60,673 bases of DNA from CAYTEH01 sp964436765 (lineage in GTDB: Bacteria > Patescibacteriota > Gracilibacteria > Peribacterales > Peribacteraceae). Position numbers and translations under genes: made by a program. The stretch's first letter is position 1. Each line of letters begins with the position of its first letter. The notes beneath the pieces are model-generated. The model was not told the DNA's origin and did no database searches. It saw nothing but the letters and a program-made list of their open reading frames with translations. Location of the stretch: positions 1 through 60,673 of the forward strand of contig CAYTEH010000006.1 of NCBI GenBank assembly GCA_964436765.1. Reading direction: 5' to 3'. Positions 17,758 to 26,100 of the stretch are shown here, piece after piece.

Positions 17758-18852
17758 TCAGAGATCCAGCAGGATGGCTGCGATCCACGGGAACACGACC
17801 GTGACGTCGCTCTGGATGATGGCGAAGTAGCTCTGGGTGGAGAGTTTGTCCCACGTGATCTTCTCCTTGCCGCCGGCACCCGAGTACGAGCCGTACGACA
17901 TGGGCGAGGACCCGATCTCCACGAACCCGGCCCAGTCGCGGACCTTCTTGAGCTGCAGATCGTGCTTGAGTGACGGGACGACGCAGATGGGGAAATCGGC
18001 TGCGATGCCGCCGCCGAGCTGCAGGAACGCGACGGGGGCGTCCTTGGATTCCTCCATGTACCAGTCGTACATCCACGTGAAGTACTCCAGGCCGCTCTTC
18101 ATGACGGTCGGGCTCACCACCTTACTCTTGTCCGTCTGGTACTTTCCGCCGTACGTGTAGCTTGCGAAGATGTTGCCCATGGTGGAATCCTCGAAGCCGG
18201 GGATCACGATCGGAACGTTCTTCTCGTACGCGGCGTACGCCCAGCAGTCGTCGGGGTTGGCCATGGGGTCTGGCTTGATGAGCCCCTCTTTGAACAGGCG
18301 CCGGAAATACTCGTGCGGAAAGTACCGCTCGCCCTTTGTCTCGGCGTCTTTCCACATCTTGTAGAGGTGCGGCTCCATGATGCGCACGCTCTCGTCCTCG
18401 GGAAGGAAGGTATCGGTGATGCGGCGGAGCCCAGCGTCGCGAAGCTCGGCCTCCTGCTCGGGCGTGAGCTCGGTGTAGCGCGGGATGTAGGCGTAGTGCG
18501 AGTGCGCGACGTAGCGATAGTACGATTCCTCATGGTTGGCGGCCGTAGCCGATACCAAGTGCACCTTCCCCTGGCGGATGAGCTCGGCAAGCGTGACGCC
18601 CACCTGGAACGAGCTGAGCGCGCCGGAGATGGTCACGACTATCTTCCCCCCCTTCTTCAGGTGATCGCGGAGCCACAGCGCCGCCTGCAGCGTGGTGCCC
18701 CCGTTGCAGTGGCGAAGCGTCCGCTCGGCGTAGACCGAAACGGGGTTCTTGCTCTTTTCAATCAGCGTCGACACCGTCCCCTCGGTAAACGAATTGGTTT
18801 CGGGGACGATGAACTTTTTAAGTGCCGGCGAGAGCTTGGTGAACTTTTTCAT
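17758..18852 (-). CDS. Deoxyhypusine synthase-like protein, paralogue with Lys in the active-site position
   Basis: The product has 364 residues. It begins MKKFTKLSPALKKF and contains VVTISGALSSFQVGVTLAELIRQGKVHLVSATAA, corresponding to the NAD-binding region of deoxyhypusine synthase. The C-terminal GSYSGAGGKEKITWDKLS aligns with the human segment ending SWGKI, which places Lys336 where the enzyme forms its covalent imine intermediate. The GGG-V-K motif of the downstream paralogue is GGGIAADF here, so the two paralogues keep complementary parts of the site. It is 41 nt upstream of its partner and is the first gene of a four-gene operon ending with aguA. The likely role is NAD-dependent aminobutyl transfer to a polyamine. 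The start at 18852 is preferred over 18936, whose extra residues look non-coding. Confidence 0.85.
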   Translation of the reverse strand: MKKFTKLSPALKKFIVPETNSFTEGTVSTLIEKSKNPVSVYAERTLRHCNGGTTLQAALWLRDHLKKGGKIVVTISGALSSFQVGVTLAELIRQGKVHLVSATAANHEESYYRYVAHSHYAYIPRYTELTPEQEAELRDAGLRRITDTFLPEDESVRIMEPHLYKMWKDAETKGERYFPHEYFRRLFKEGLIKPDPMANPDDCWAYAAYEKNVPIVIPGFEDSTMGNIFASYTYGGKYQTDKSKVVSPTVMKSGLEYFTWMYDWYMEESKDAPVAFLQLGGGIAADFPICVVPSLKHDLQLKKVRDWAGFVEIGSSPMSYGSYSGAGGKEKITWDKLSTQSYFAIIQSDVTVVFPWIAAILLDL

Positions 18853-18974
18853 GGGATCGCGAGGGAACAAAATCTGATGACGCACAGTAAACGCGCGTTG
18901 CATCCCGGGGGCAAGTGCGCGGCCCTGATTTTTCATCGCCGCTGATGCGCGGGGATTGCCGCCCCGTCATCCCC

Positions 18975-19002
18975 TTTACTTGCGGCAGCCACTGTTTATA
19001 AT
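18975..19002 (+). promoter_or_regulatory. Promoter of the PLP decarboxylase gene
   Basis: TTTACT (18975-18980) and TATAAT (18997-19002) are spaced by 16 bp, 25 nt before the ATG at 19028. Confidence 0.55.
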
Positions 19003-19027
19003 CCGGCTCTATTGTCTTTTTTCCGAA

Positions 19028-20578
19028 ATGAGCAAGCAGCATCCTGACCCTGGAAAAAAACGGGCGATCACGCAGTTGCCGGTCAGTACACGTTACATGC
19101 GTGACCGGTGGAGCAGGTTTCTCACGCAAACAAAAGACGGGATGCTCATGATCGAGGGGGTGCCGGTGGACGAGATCGTCAAGAAATACGGGACGCCTTT
19201 GTACGTGATGGTGGAAAGCGAAATCCGTGACCGCTGCCGCAGATTCAAGAAGACCATGGGCCCGGGCGTCGGGCTGCAGTATGCGGTGAAGTGCGCAAGC
19301 AACCTGGAAATCCTGCGCATCGTGCGCGAAGAGGGATTCGACCTGGACTGCTCCAGCGTCGGAGAACTGATCCTGGGCCTGCTCGCCGACTTCAAGCCGA
19401 AGCAACTGACCTTCACGAACCTGTTCAAGACCGAACAGGACCTCTTCTTCGCCGCAAAAATGGGCATTCAGGCCATCACGGCGGATTCGATCGAGGACAT
19501 CGAACACATCGCTGCCACGGCCAAGAAGCTTCGCAAACACATCGACGTGATGATCCGCATCAACCCCATGCTCCAGGTGGGCACGTGGTCCACGCGCAAG
19601 AACAAGTACGGCATCCCCATCGGCCATGCCGAGCGGGCGGTGGATCTTGCCGTCAAAAGCCCGTACGTGGACTTCCAGGGATTCCACTTCATGGGCGGGT
19701 ACTTCTACAAGACCAAGGCCATCAAGACCGCGGCGCGCACGTTCGCGAAGCTCGTGAAGCGCTGCCAGGACAAAGGAGTGAAAGTGCGCAGGGTGGACCT
19801 GGGCGGCGGCTTCCCGGCCGCCATCGGCGACCAGGTCGCCTTCCCCATCGAGGACATGAAGGGCTTCCCCGAGTACTTCAAGAGCGTGCTCGACCGCAAC
19901 GGCGTCGACCATCCCGTGCAGCTCATTTTCGAACCGGGGAAGAGCATCGTGCTCAACGCCGGCATTGGGCTGATGAAAGTGATTTCGAGGAAACGCCTCG
20001 GCGCCAACGACAGAGTCGTGATCGCCGACGGTTCCAGTTACAACTTCATTCCTGACGCGCTGGTGCAGACCGACGTGCATTACGACGTCCTCCCCGCGAG
20101 CAAGCTGAACACCCCCCGCATCCATAACGTGACGATCGCTGGCAACACCTGCGACTGCTGGGATCTGATCGTACAGAACATCGGCATGCCCAAGCTGCGG
20201 GCCGGCGACCTGCTGGCCGTGATGGACGTGGGCGGCTACGCCCAGGTGATGGCGTGCAACTTCAACACCATCCGCCGCGCCGCGATGGTGATGATCGATG
20301 CCAATGGCGAAAGCCGCCTCATCCGCCGCCGCGACCGCTATAGCGAGATGTTCGCGCCGGAACTCGACGTGCTCAAGATGGCGGGCCCCAACGAACTGGA
20401 GAACTACAACAACATCTACCGCGTCAATATCGACGAGATCTGGAAGGGCGGCGGCATGACCGCCTTCGAAAAGAAGAAGAAAATGGTCAGTACGGGCAAC
20501 GGAAACGGGCGGGCCAAGCGCGCGTTCGAAGCCGCGGAGGCGAACCTGCGGAGCGAGTCGGGGAAGAAGCGGAAGTGA
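19028..20578 (+). CDS. PLP-dependent amino-acid decarboxylase, fold type III
   Basis: The product has 516 residues, longer than typical LysA (about 420). The PLP lysine is Lys88 in LQYAVKCASNLEILR. Other family features are HFMGGYFYKT, RRVDLGGGFPA, LIFEPGKSIV, GNTCDCWDLI and DVGGYAQVMA, where the last Tyr region closes the active site. The family includes diaminopimelate, ornithine, arginine and carboxynorspermidine decarboxylases. The TCD-x-x-D motif is closer to ornithine/arginine enzymes than to LysA, but I cannot fix the substrate. It is divergent from the DHS-agu operon; an arginine decarboxylase would provide the agmatine that operon consumes. The tail of about 35 residues is basic and low-complexity. 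Confidence 0.85.
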   Translation: MSKQHPDPGKKRAITQLPVSTRYMRDRWSRFLTQTKDGMLMIEGVPVDEIVKKYGTPLYVMVESEIRDRCRRFKKTMGPGVGLQYAVKCASNLEILRIVREEGFDLDCSSVGELILGLLADFKPKQLTFTNLFKTEQDLFFAAKMGIQAITADSIEDIEHIAATAKKLRKHIDVMIRINPMLQVGTWSTRKNKYGIPIGHAERAVDLAVKSPYVDFQGFHFMGGYFYKTKAIKTAARTFAKLVKRCQDKGVKVRRVDLGGGFPAAIGDQVAFPIEDMKGFPEYFKSVLDRNGVDHPVQLIFEPGKSIVLNAGIGLMKVISRKRLGANDRVVIADGSSYNFIPDALVQTDVHYDVLPASKLNTPRIHNVTIAGNTCDCWDLIVQNIGMPKLRAGDLLAVMDVGGYAQVMACNFNTIRRAAMVMIDANGESRLIRRRDRYSEMFAPELDVLKMAGPNELENYNNIYRVNIDEIWKGGGMTAFEKKKKMVSTGNGNGRAKRAFEAAEANLRSESGKKRK

Positions 20579-20584
20579 GCGGCG

Positions 20585-21196
20585 TCACTGCTCTCTGGAT
20601 GCCAGGTACCGTTCGTAGCCCTCTTCCATTTCGCGATACGTCCTGATCAACCGCTCTACTTCATGGGGCAGCTGAATGTCGTTATAAAACTCAGTGAACT
20701 CATTCAAGACCTGACGGTACCGGAGCCAATAGGAATTGATACTCGAGAGGCTTTTGAGTTCCGCTGTCATGGAAAAGCTTTCTTGCCCGAGAAGGAGCGC
20801 CATTTCCGGCTGGAGCAACCCGGCAAGTTTCTGCCTCACAGGTCCTGGTTCCGCGCTGAAGTCCCCCGAGTAATTCTCAATCGAACCTGTAGCCCCCTTC
20901 ACCTTCATAAGTCCTCCTCCGACGATTCTTCCGGTCTTGGGATGTGCGGGATGGTGGCTCAGCACCCACTTGTGACGCCCGTGGATGAGATCTTCAGGCG
21001 ATACGAACAGGGCATAGCACATACGTGAAACATCGAAACGGGCTTCATCGATGCTCTTGCCATCCGGATCCGCGAAATACTCGGCGACGACGAACTTGTT
21101 CCCCGACTCCAAAGGAACAGTATTGTCCATTTTCACGCCTCCGATACGGAGGTGGATGGTGTCCAGATCCAACGACCCGGGTTCTATAATGCCCAT
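20585..21196 (-). CDS. Hypothetical protein (203 aa)
   Basis: I do not recognise this protein. It is soluble, with no signal peptide or membrane segment. An N-terminal part rich in beta propensity (IHLRIGGVKMDNTVPLESGNKFVVAEYF) is followed by a helical C-terminal half with many charged residues. The gene converges with the decarboxylase gene with only 6 nt between the stop codons, and it lies just downstream of the superoxide dismutase gene on the same strand (39 nt). Confidence 0.65.
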   Translation of the reverse strand: MGIIEPGSLDLDTIHLRIGGVKMDNTVPLESGNKFVVAEYFADPDGKSIDEARFDVSRMCYALFVSPEDLIHGRHKWVLSHHPAHPKTGRIVGGGLMKVKGATGSIENYSGDFSAEPGPVRQKLAGLLQPEMALLLGQESFSMTAELKSLSSINSYWLRYRQVLNEFTEFYNDIQLPHEVERLIRTYREMEEGYERYLASREQ

Positions 21197-21235
21197 AGGA
21201 GAAACAGTGTAAACCGCTTATCCCACGCTTCAAGC

Positions 21236-21850
21236 CTACTTTGTCGCATCCGCATAGCGTTTCTCCACTTCCTTCCAATTCACGACCTGCCAGAACGCTT
21301 TGCAGTAATCCGGCCGCTTGTTCTGGTACTTCAGATAGTACGCATGCTCCCACACGTCGAGACCGAGAATGGGCATCTTGCCGTCGGTGAGCGGGCTGTC
21401 CTGGTTCGCGGTGCTCACGACCTCGAGCTTTCCTTTGCTGACGACCAACCAGGCCCAACCGGACCCGAAACGGCTTTGGGCGGCCTCCTCAAATTTCTTC
21501 TGGAACTCCTCGAACGTCCCGAACGTTTCTTCAATCGATTTCATAAGCTCCCCTGCCGGCTCCCCTCCTCCGCCGGAGGACGGAGGCGCCATCATGGTCC
21601 AAAAGAGACTGTGATTATAGTGCCCGCCCCCGTTGTTTCGGACGGCTGTCCTCTTGTCCTCGGGGATCTTGGCAAGGTTTTTGACGATGTCCTCGATGTC
21701 GGCCGATTCCCATTCGGTGCCCTTCAGCGCCGCATTGACCTTGTCGATATACGCCTGATGGTGCTTGGTATGGTGTATTTCCATCGTACGGGCATCGATA
21801 TGCGGTTCCAGGGCGTCGTAGGCGTAGGGAAGGGCGGGGAGGGTATACAT
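21236..21850 (-). CDS. sodA: Superoxide dismutase, Fe/Mn family
   Basis: The product has 204 residues and converts superoxide to oxygen and hydrogen peroxide. The metal ligands are visible: His26 in MEIHHTKHHQAY, His79 in GGGHYNHSLFW, Asp164 and His168 in LDVWEHAYYLKYQ. A Gln in TANQDSPL sits where Mn enzymes usually carry it, so Mn is more likely than Fe, but this is not decisive. No signal peptide, so it acts in the cytoplasm. An oxygen-detoxifying enzyme in such a reduced organism suggests exposure to oxygen. It diverges from the FemAB-like gene across a 15-bp inverted repeat. Confidence 0.96.
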   Translation of the reverse strand: MYTLPALPYAYDALEPHIDARTMEIHHTKHHQAYIDKVNAALKGTEWESADIEDIVKNLAKIPEDKRTAVRNNGGGHYNHSLFWTMMAPPSSGGGGEPAGELMKSIEETFGTFEEFQKKFEEAAQSRFGSGWAWLVVSKGKLEVVSTANQDSPLTDGKMPILGLDVWEHAYYLKYQNKRPDYCKAFWQVVNWKEVEKRYADATK

Positions 21851-21880
21851 AGGGATTGGGGATGGAGTACTGGAATATTG

Positions 21881-21950
21881 GAATAATAGAGTATTAGGTA
21901 CTTTACGACAGTTTTTCCCATTATTCCATTACTCCAATACTCTATTATTC
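21881..21950. repeat. Inverted repeat between sodA and the FemAB-like gene
   Basis: Perfect 15-bp arms (21881-21895 and 21936-21950) made of attggaataatagagtatt-type units fill the divergent spacer. Related short units (ggaata, ccattattcc) repeat within it. Confidence 0.6.
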
Positions 21951-21958
21951 TATTCCCA

Positions 21959-22930
21959 ATGCCCATCCGCCTGCTCACATCGTCTACTGATCTCGAGCGA
22001 TACGATACCTGGATCAAAAGCCACCCCCAGGGCACCCTGTGGCAATCGGTGGAATGGAAGACGTTCCAGGAAGCCCTGGGACGGGAGGTGAGGATCTATA
22101 TAGCAGAAGATGACGGGCAGATCACCGCCTCGGCCCTGGTGATGATCGATATAACAGCCTTCGGCCTCTCAACGTGGGACATTGCCCGCGGACCGTTAGG
22201 AGACGGAAAACTGCTCGAGAAAATCGTAGCCGATGCAAAAGTTGCCGGCTGCATGTCTTTATATTTTTCTCCGATGCGGCAGCTGACATTTCGTCCTAGT
22301 CCTAGCCCTAATCCTAGCCCCCGTCACATCCACCCCCACGCCACACGCATCTTGGACCTGACGCTGGACGATGACGCGCAACTGGCACAGATGAAGCCCA
22401 AGGGCCGCTATAACATCCGCCTCGCGCAGAAGCACGGCGTTCGGGTCGAGCGGAGTGATGACGTGCGCGCCTACGCAGCCATCGCGGGCCAGACAGCCGC
22501 ACGTGACCGCTTCCGCGGCAATTCCTCCGCCCATTACCACACGATGCTGCAGTCCCTGCCTGGAAGTTTCCTGCTCCTGGGATACGCGCCTCAGGACCAA
22601 CGAGAGCCCATTGCGGGCCTGATCGGCGTCGCCTGGGCCGGAAAAGGGATCTACTACTACGGCGCGTCCTCCGATGCCGCCAGGCACCTGATGGCCCCCT
22701 ACGCTCTCCAGTGGGAAGCAATGAAGCACTGCAAAGCCGCCGGCTGCACCACCTACGATCTCTTCGGCATCGCCCCGACGGACGCCCCGGCCGACCATCC
22801 CTGGCAGGGCATCACGTCGTTCAAAGAAAAATTCGGCGGGACGTACATCGAATACCCGCCGGAGCAGGAAATTGTCTTGAGACCTATGGCGAAAACTGCA
22901 CTGAGCCTTAAACGAAAGCTGATCGGCTAG
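21959..22930 (+). CDS. FemAB/FmhB-like aminoacyltransferase (GNAT fold)
   Basis: The product has 323 residues. The N-terminus has the family's HPQGTLWQSVEWKTFQEALG, the middle has the PKGRYNIRLAQKHGV motif, and the C-terminal half has GKGIYYYGASSD...APYALQWEAMKHCKAAGCTTYDLFGI and FKEKFGG. FemAB-type enzymes add amino acids from aminoacyl-tRNA to the lipid II side chain to build peptidoglycan cross-bridges. A low-complexity stretch at about 111-119 (SPSPNPSPR), encoded by hexamer repeats at 22294-22320, sits between the two subdomains and looks like a recent expansion. No other cross-bridge gene is adjacent. Confidence 0.85.
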   Translation: MPIRLLTSSTDLERYDTWIKSHPQGTLWQSVEWKTFQEALGREVRIYIAEDDGQITASALVMIDITAFGLSTWDIARGPLGDGKLLEKIVADAKVAGCMSLYFSPMRQLTFRPSPSPNPSPRHIHPHATRILDLTLDDDAQLAQMKPKGRYNIRLAQKHGVRVERSDDVRAYAAIAGQTAARDRFRGNSSAHYHTMLQSLPGSFLLLGYAPQDQREPIAGLIGVAWAGKGIYYYGASSDAARHLMAPYALQWEAMKHCKAAGCTTYDLFGIAPTDAPADHPWQGITSFKEKFGGTYIEYPPEQEIVLRPMAKTALSLKRKLIG

Positions 22931-22965
22931 CAATACAATAATCCGGCGAAGGCAAACGTGTCATG

Positions 22966-23002
22966 TCGAGTAGCCCGTCGCTGAGCGGCGGGCGTATCGA
23001 GA
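22966..23002. repeat. Dispersed hairpin (cgagtag family), copy A
   Basis: tcgagtagcccgtcgctgag...cgggcgtatcga folds into a hairpin. It is a near copy of 23070-23103, with paired changes in the stem (CCG/CGG against TTCG/CGAA). Confidence 0.6.
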
Positions 23003-23006
23003 CACC

Positions 23007-23040
23007 AAAAAAGCCCTCCCCTTTCAGGGAGGGCCTTTCG
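23007..23040. terminator. Terminator between the FemAB-like gene and the SLH gene
   Basis: An 8-bp GC stem (gccctccc/gggagggc) is followed on the minus strand by TTTTTT and on the plus strand by ctttcg. It is best placed to end the SLH gene transcript. Confidence 0.7.
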
Positions 23041-23069
23041 TGACTAAGCGTAGTCAGCAGAGTGTATCC

Positions 23070-23103
23070 CGAGTAGTTCGTCGCGGAGCGACGAACGTAC
23101 GAG
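23070..23103. repeat. Dispersed hairpin (cgagtag family), copy B
   Basis: cgagtagttcgtcgcggagcg...cgaacgtacgag has the same layout as copy A, on the other side of the terminator, three bases before the SLH stop codon. Confidence 0.6.
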
Positions 23104-23106
23104 GGG

Positions 23107-26100
23107 TTAGCTCTGGTAGGCCGTGGACTTGATCGTCGTCTCCGGGTACTCAACCCATGTGAAGACTCCGGAAGTCGTCGTGCCGGAACCGGGCGTGCTG
23201 GAGTCGGAATCCACCCAGATCAGGTGGCTGACTGCAGCGGTAGCCGTGGGACCGAACGAAGTGCGGCCGACGTTTTCAAACTGCTGGAGAGAGACCTGCA
23301 GCGAAGAGGTGTTCGCAGCCGTCACGTCGGGGTTCGTGATGTTCGCCTGGAGCACGAACGTCTGGCTCGTGTTCGGGTCGATCGACGTGTTGACGGAGGT
23401 AGCCGTCTGCAGGTTGTGGCAGCGGACCACGAAGGAACCGGAAGCGGAGAAACCGATTTCAACTCCGCCGGTGGTCATGGTCGTGCAGGAAGCCGTCACC
23501 GTCGAGTTCGACTTGTTGTAGAACTTGAAGGTGGCCGGATCCATGATGATGTTCGTGGCGTTCACGTTGAAGACCACGCCCGAGAGGACGGCCTTGTTCA
23601 GACCGTTCTTCGAGTTGCCGTTAGCGGCAGTCGTGAACTTGAACTGACCGATGTCGGAGACACCCGTCGGAACGTTGGAACCGTTTGCATCCGGGTTAGC
23701 GTTCGTGATCGAAGTGATCTTCGAAAGCACCGAGAAGTTGGTGTTACCGATCGGGTTCAGGCCTGTGCCCGTGGAGTAGAAGCCCGTCGGAGCGCCGCAA
23801 GCGGTGCTGCAACCGATGAAGACGTTACCGTTGGCCGTGGAGCCGGAACCAGCCGTGAGGTTGTTGCTGGACTGGTCGCCACGTGCGCGGACGGCACCGG
23901 AACCGGAAGCGTTGTTGGAGACAGACTGAGTGTTGATGAAGAACGCGAGTCTCTCGTTGGAGACAGCGCCGTCAACGTCCAGCTTCATGCGGGGCTGAAC
24001 AATAACCTTCACGTCTGCACCCTTCGGAACAACGAGCTGGCGGCTCTGCATCTTGGCGCAGAAGGCCTGCGTCGTAGAGGCGCTGGTGCCGTAGTTCAGA
24101 CCGAGGACGTCATCCGAACCACAACCACCAACCGTGGCGGAAGCGAACGGAGTCGTCTCGCCCTCCTTGTACAGCTCGAGGCGGTCGACGGACGTGGCCG
24201 TGGAACCGGACGAGTTGATCTGGAGGTCGGTGACATCGATAGGCTCGTACTCACCGCGGAGGTTCAAGCGGAGAACTGCCTCGCCAAGGGCTCCACCGAG
24301 GAGCTGGCGGTTGCGCAGCGGAACGTTGTCCTTCGTCACGTACAGGTTACCCTGGCTGACGAGCGAGTAGAGCGTGGAACCGACGGTCGTGACAGTGATG
24401 TCGCAACCACCGGAAACGCTGCAGGTGTTGTTGGTGCGGATACCCGAGAGCGAGCTGCCGCGATCAACCTGTTCAGCCTGCACGTAGTCGGAGTCACCCG
24501 TCGAGAACCCGAGCTTGAGGCTCGAGATGCCTGACACAAAGGACGAGGCGATGTCGGCGTGGACTTCGAAGACCACAGTCTTCTCCTTCGGGATGACGAA
24601 ACCGCCACCCGTCAGTTCGCTGAAGGTGATCTTGTTGCTCTGCGAGGTCACACCCTTCTGGAGGATCGTGTCGACCTTGCCGTCGCTGTCCGTGTCCACC
24701 CAGAGCGTGTAGTTCTGAGCGTTCTGGAGCGAGGTTGCGGCGACGGAACCCGTGAAGGTGGCCTTCGTGAAGAGGATGTCCTTCGCTTCACCGGCGCGAG
24801 CCTCGAAGCGGAGGAGGTTGATGTTCTTGCTGTTCTTCACAGCCGTGTCCGTGGAAGCAAGAGCTTTGACGGCAACCGTGAGGGTAGCCGTGGCGATGCG
24901 CTGAGCATTGCCGGAGATCGTGCCGCGGGGGCGAACGTCGAGGACGTTGTCACCCGTGGAGATGCCTTCGACTTCCATCTGGAAGGACTTGGCCTGGGCC
25001 GACGTGGTGCTGCTCAGCAAGCTGCCGAAGCTGCAACCCGTGCTGTTCGTGCCCGTGCTCACCTTCGTGGGTTCGCCACAGATGTGCACCTTGAACTGGT
25101 CTCCGTTCTTCGGAGAAGCACCCGAGCCGTTGTCGATGAAGTCGACGCGGAGCTCGAAGCTTTCCTTGCCCGTGACCGTGAAGTCGTCGAAGCGGTACAC
25201 CTGGAAGGTGCCCACCGTAGAGGAACCCGTGCCGAAGGCCGTGGTATCCGTCAGGCGGACGCCGTCAACGGCGCGGCCCGTCGTCTTGTTGCGGAGCGTG
25301 ACGTTCTCGAGAACCTCGTGGATCTGATCCGACGTGGAACCGTTGTTACCCGCGAGGATAGCACCCGTGGACGTGTTGCCCTGGACAGCGACGTACATGC
25401 GCTTCACATCGATGCGATCGCCGCCCGTCGTGAAGATCACGTTGGCGAGGACTGCATCATTCTGGTCGCGCGTGTAGGTCTGCTGAGCCGGTCCGTCGAT
25501 TTCGACCGTGAACTCACCGGCATCGATCGTCACCGTGCTGACCGTGGTGGACGAGCTGATGGAGACGCGGGAACCGTAGAGCTGGCCGTTGACGCCGTAA
25601 CCGTAGAGGGAGCCGACAGCGAAGAGGTCAGAAGACTCTTCGAACTGGAGGATCACCGTGTCGGCGGCGCCACCTTCGACGTCACCAACGATTTCGAGGG
25701 TGATCTTGTCGCCCTCAAGAACCGTGAATGGAGGATCGAAGATGAAGGTTGCAAAGCCATCGGTGGTCGCAGCAACCGTGTTCGTGAGAACCGTGCCGTC
25801 GCTGCGGCGGATCTTCATGTTCGTGATATCGCCATCGTTCGCACTACCATCGTTTTCGATGGTCATTGCGTAGATGGTCTGGTCCTCGACGGAGTCCGTC
25901 TGGACCTGGAAACGACCGAGGACGACACCGTCGTCACCGACGTTCACCTCGTTCGGGGTGACCGTGCGGTACTCGACCGTCACCTGGCCGCTGCGAACAG
26001 CAGCCACGCGGAACGTGGCGCCGCGCATCGGGAAGTTACCCGTGACCGACTTGGCGTTGCTCTGGAAATCGGAAGGAAGCTCAACCGCGAGGTTGTGCTC

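Noticed and set aside
18818..20125. Open frame of 435 codons opposite the PLP decarboxylase
   Set aside because: It is antisense to a gene with a clear PLP lysine motif and family signatures, and has no motifs of its own.
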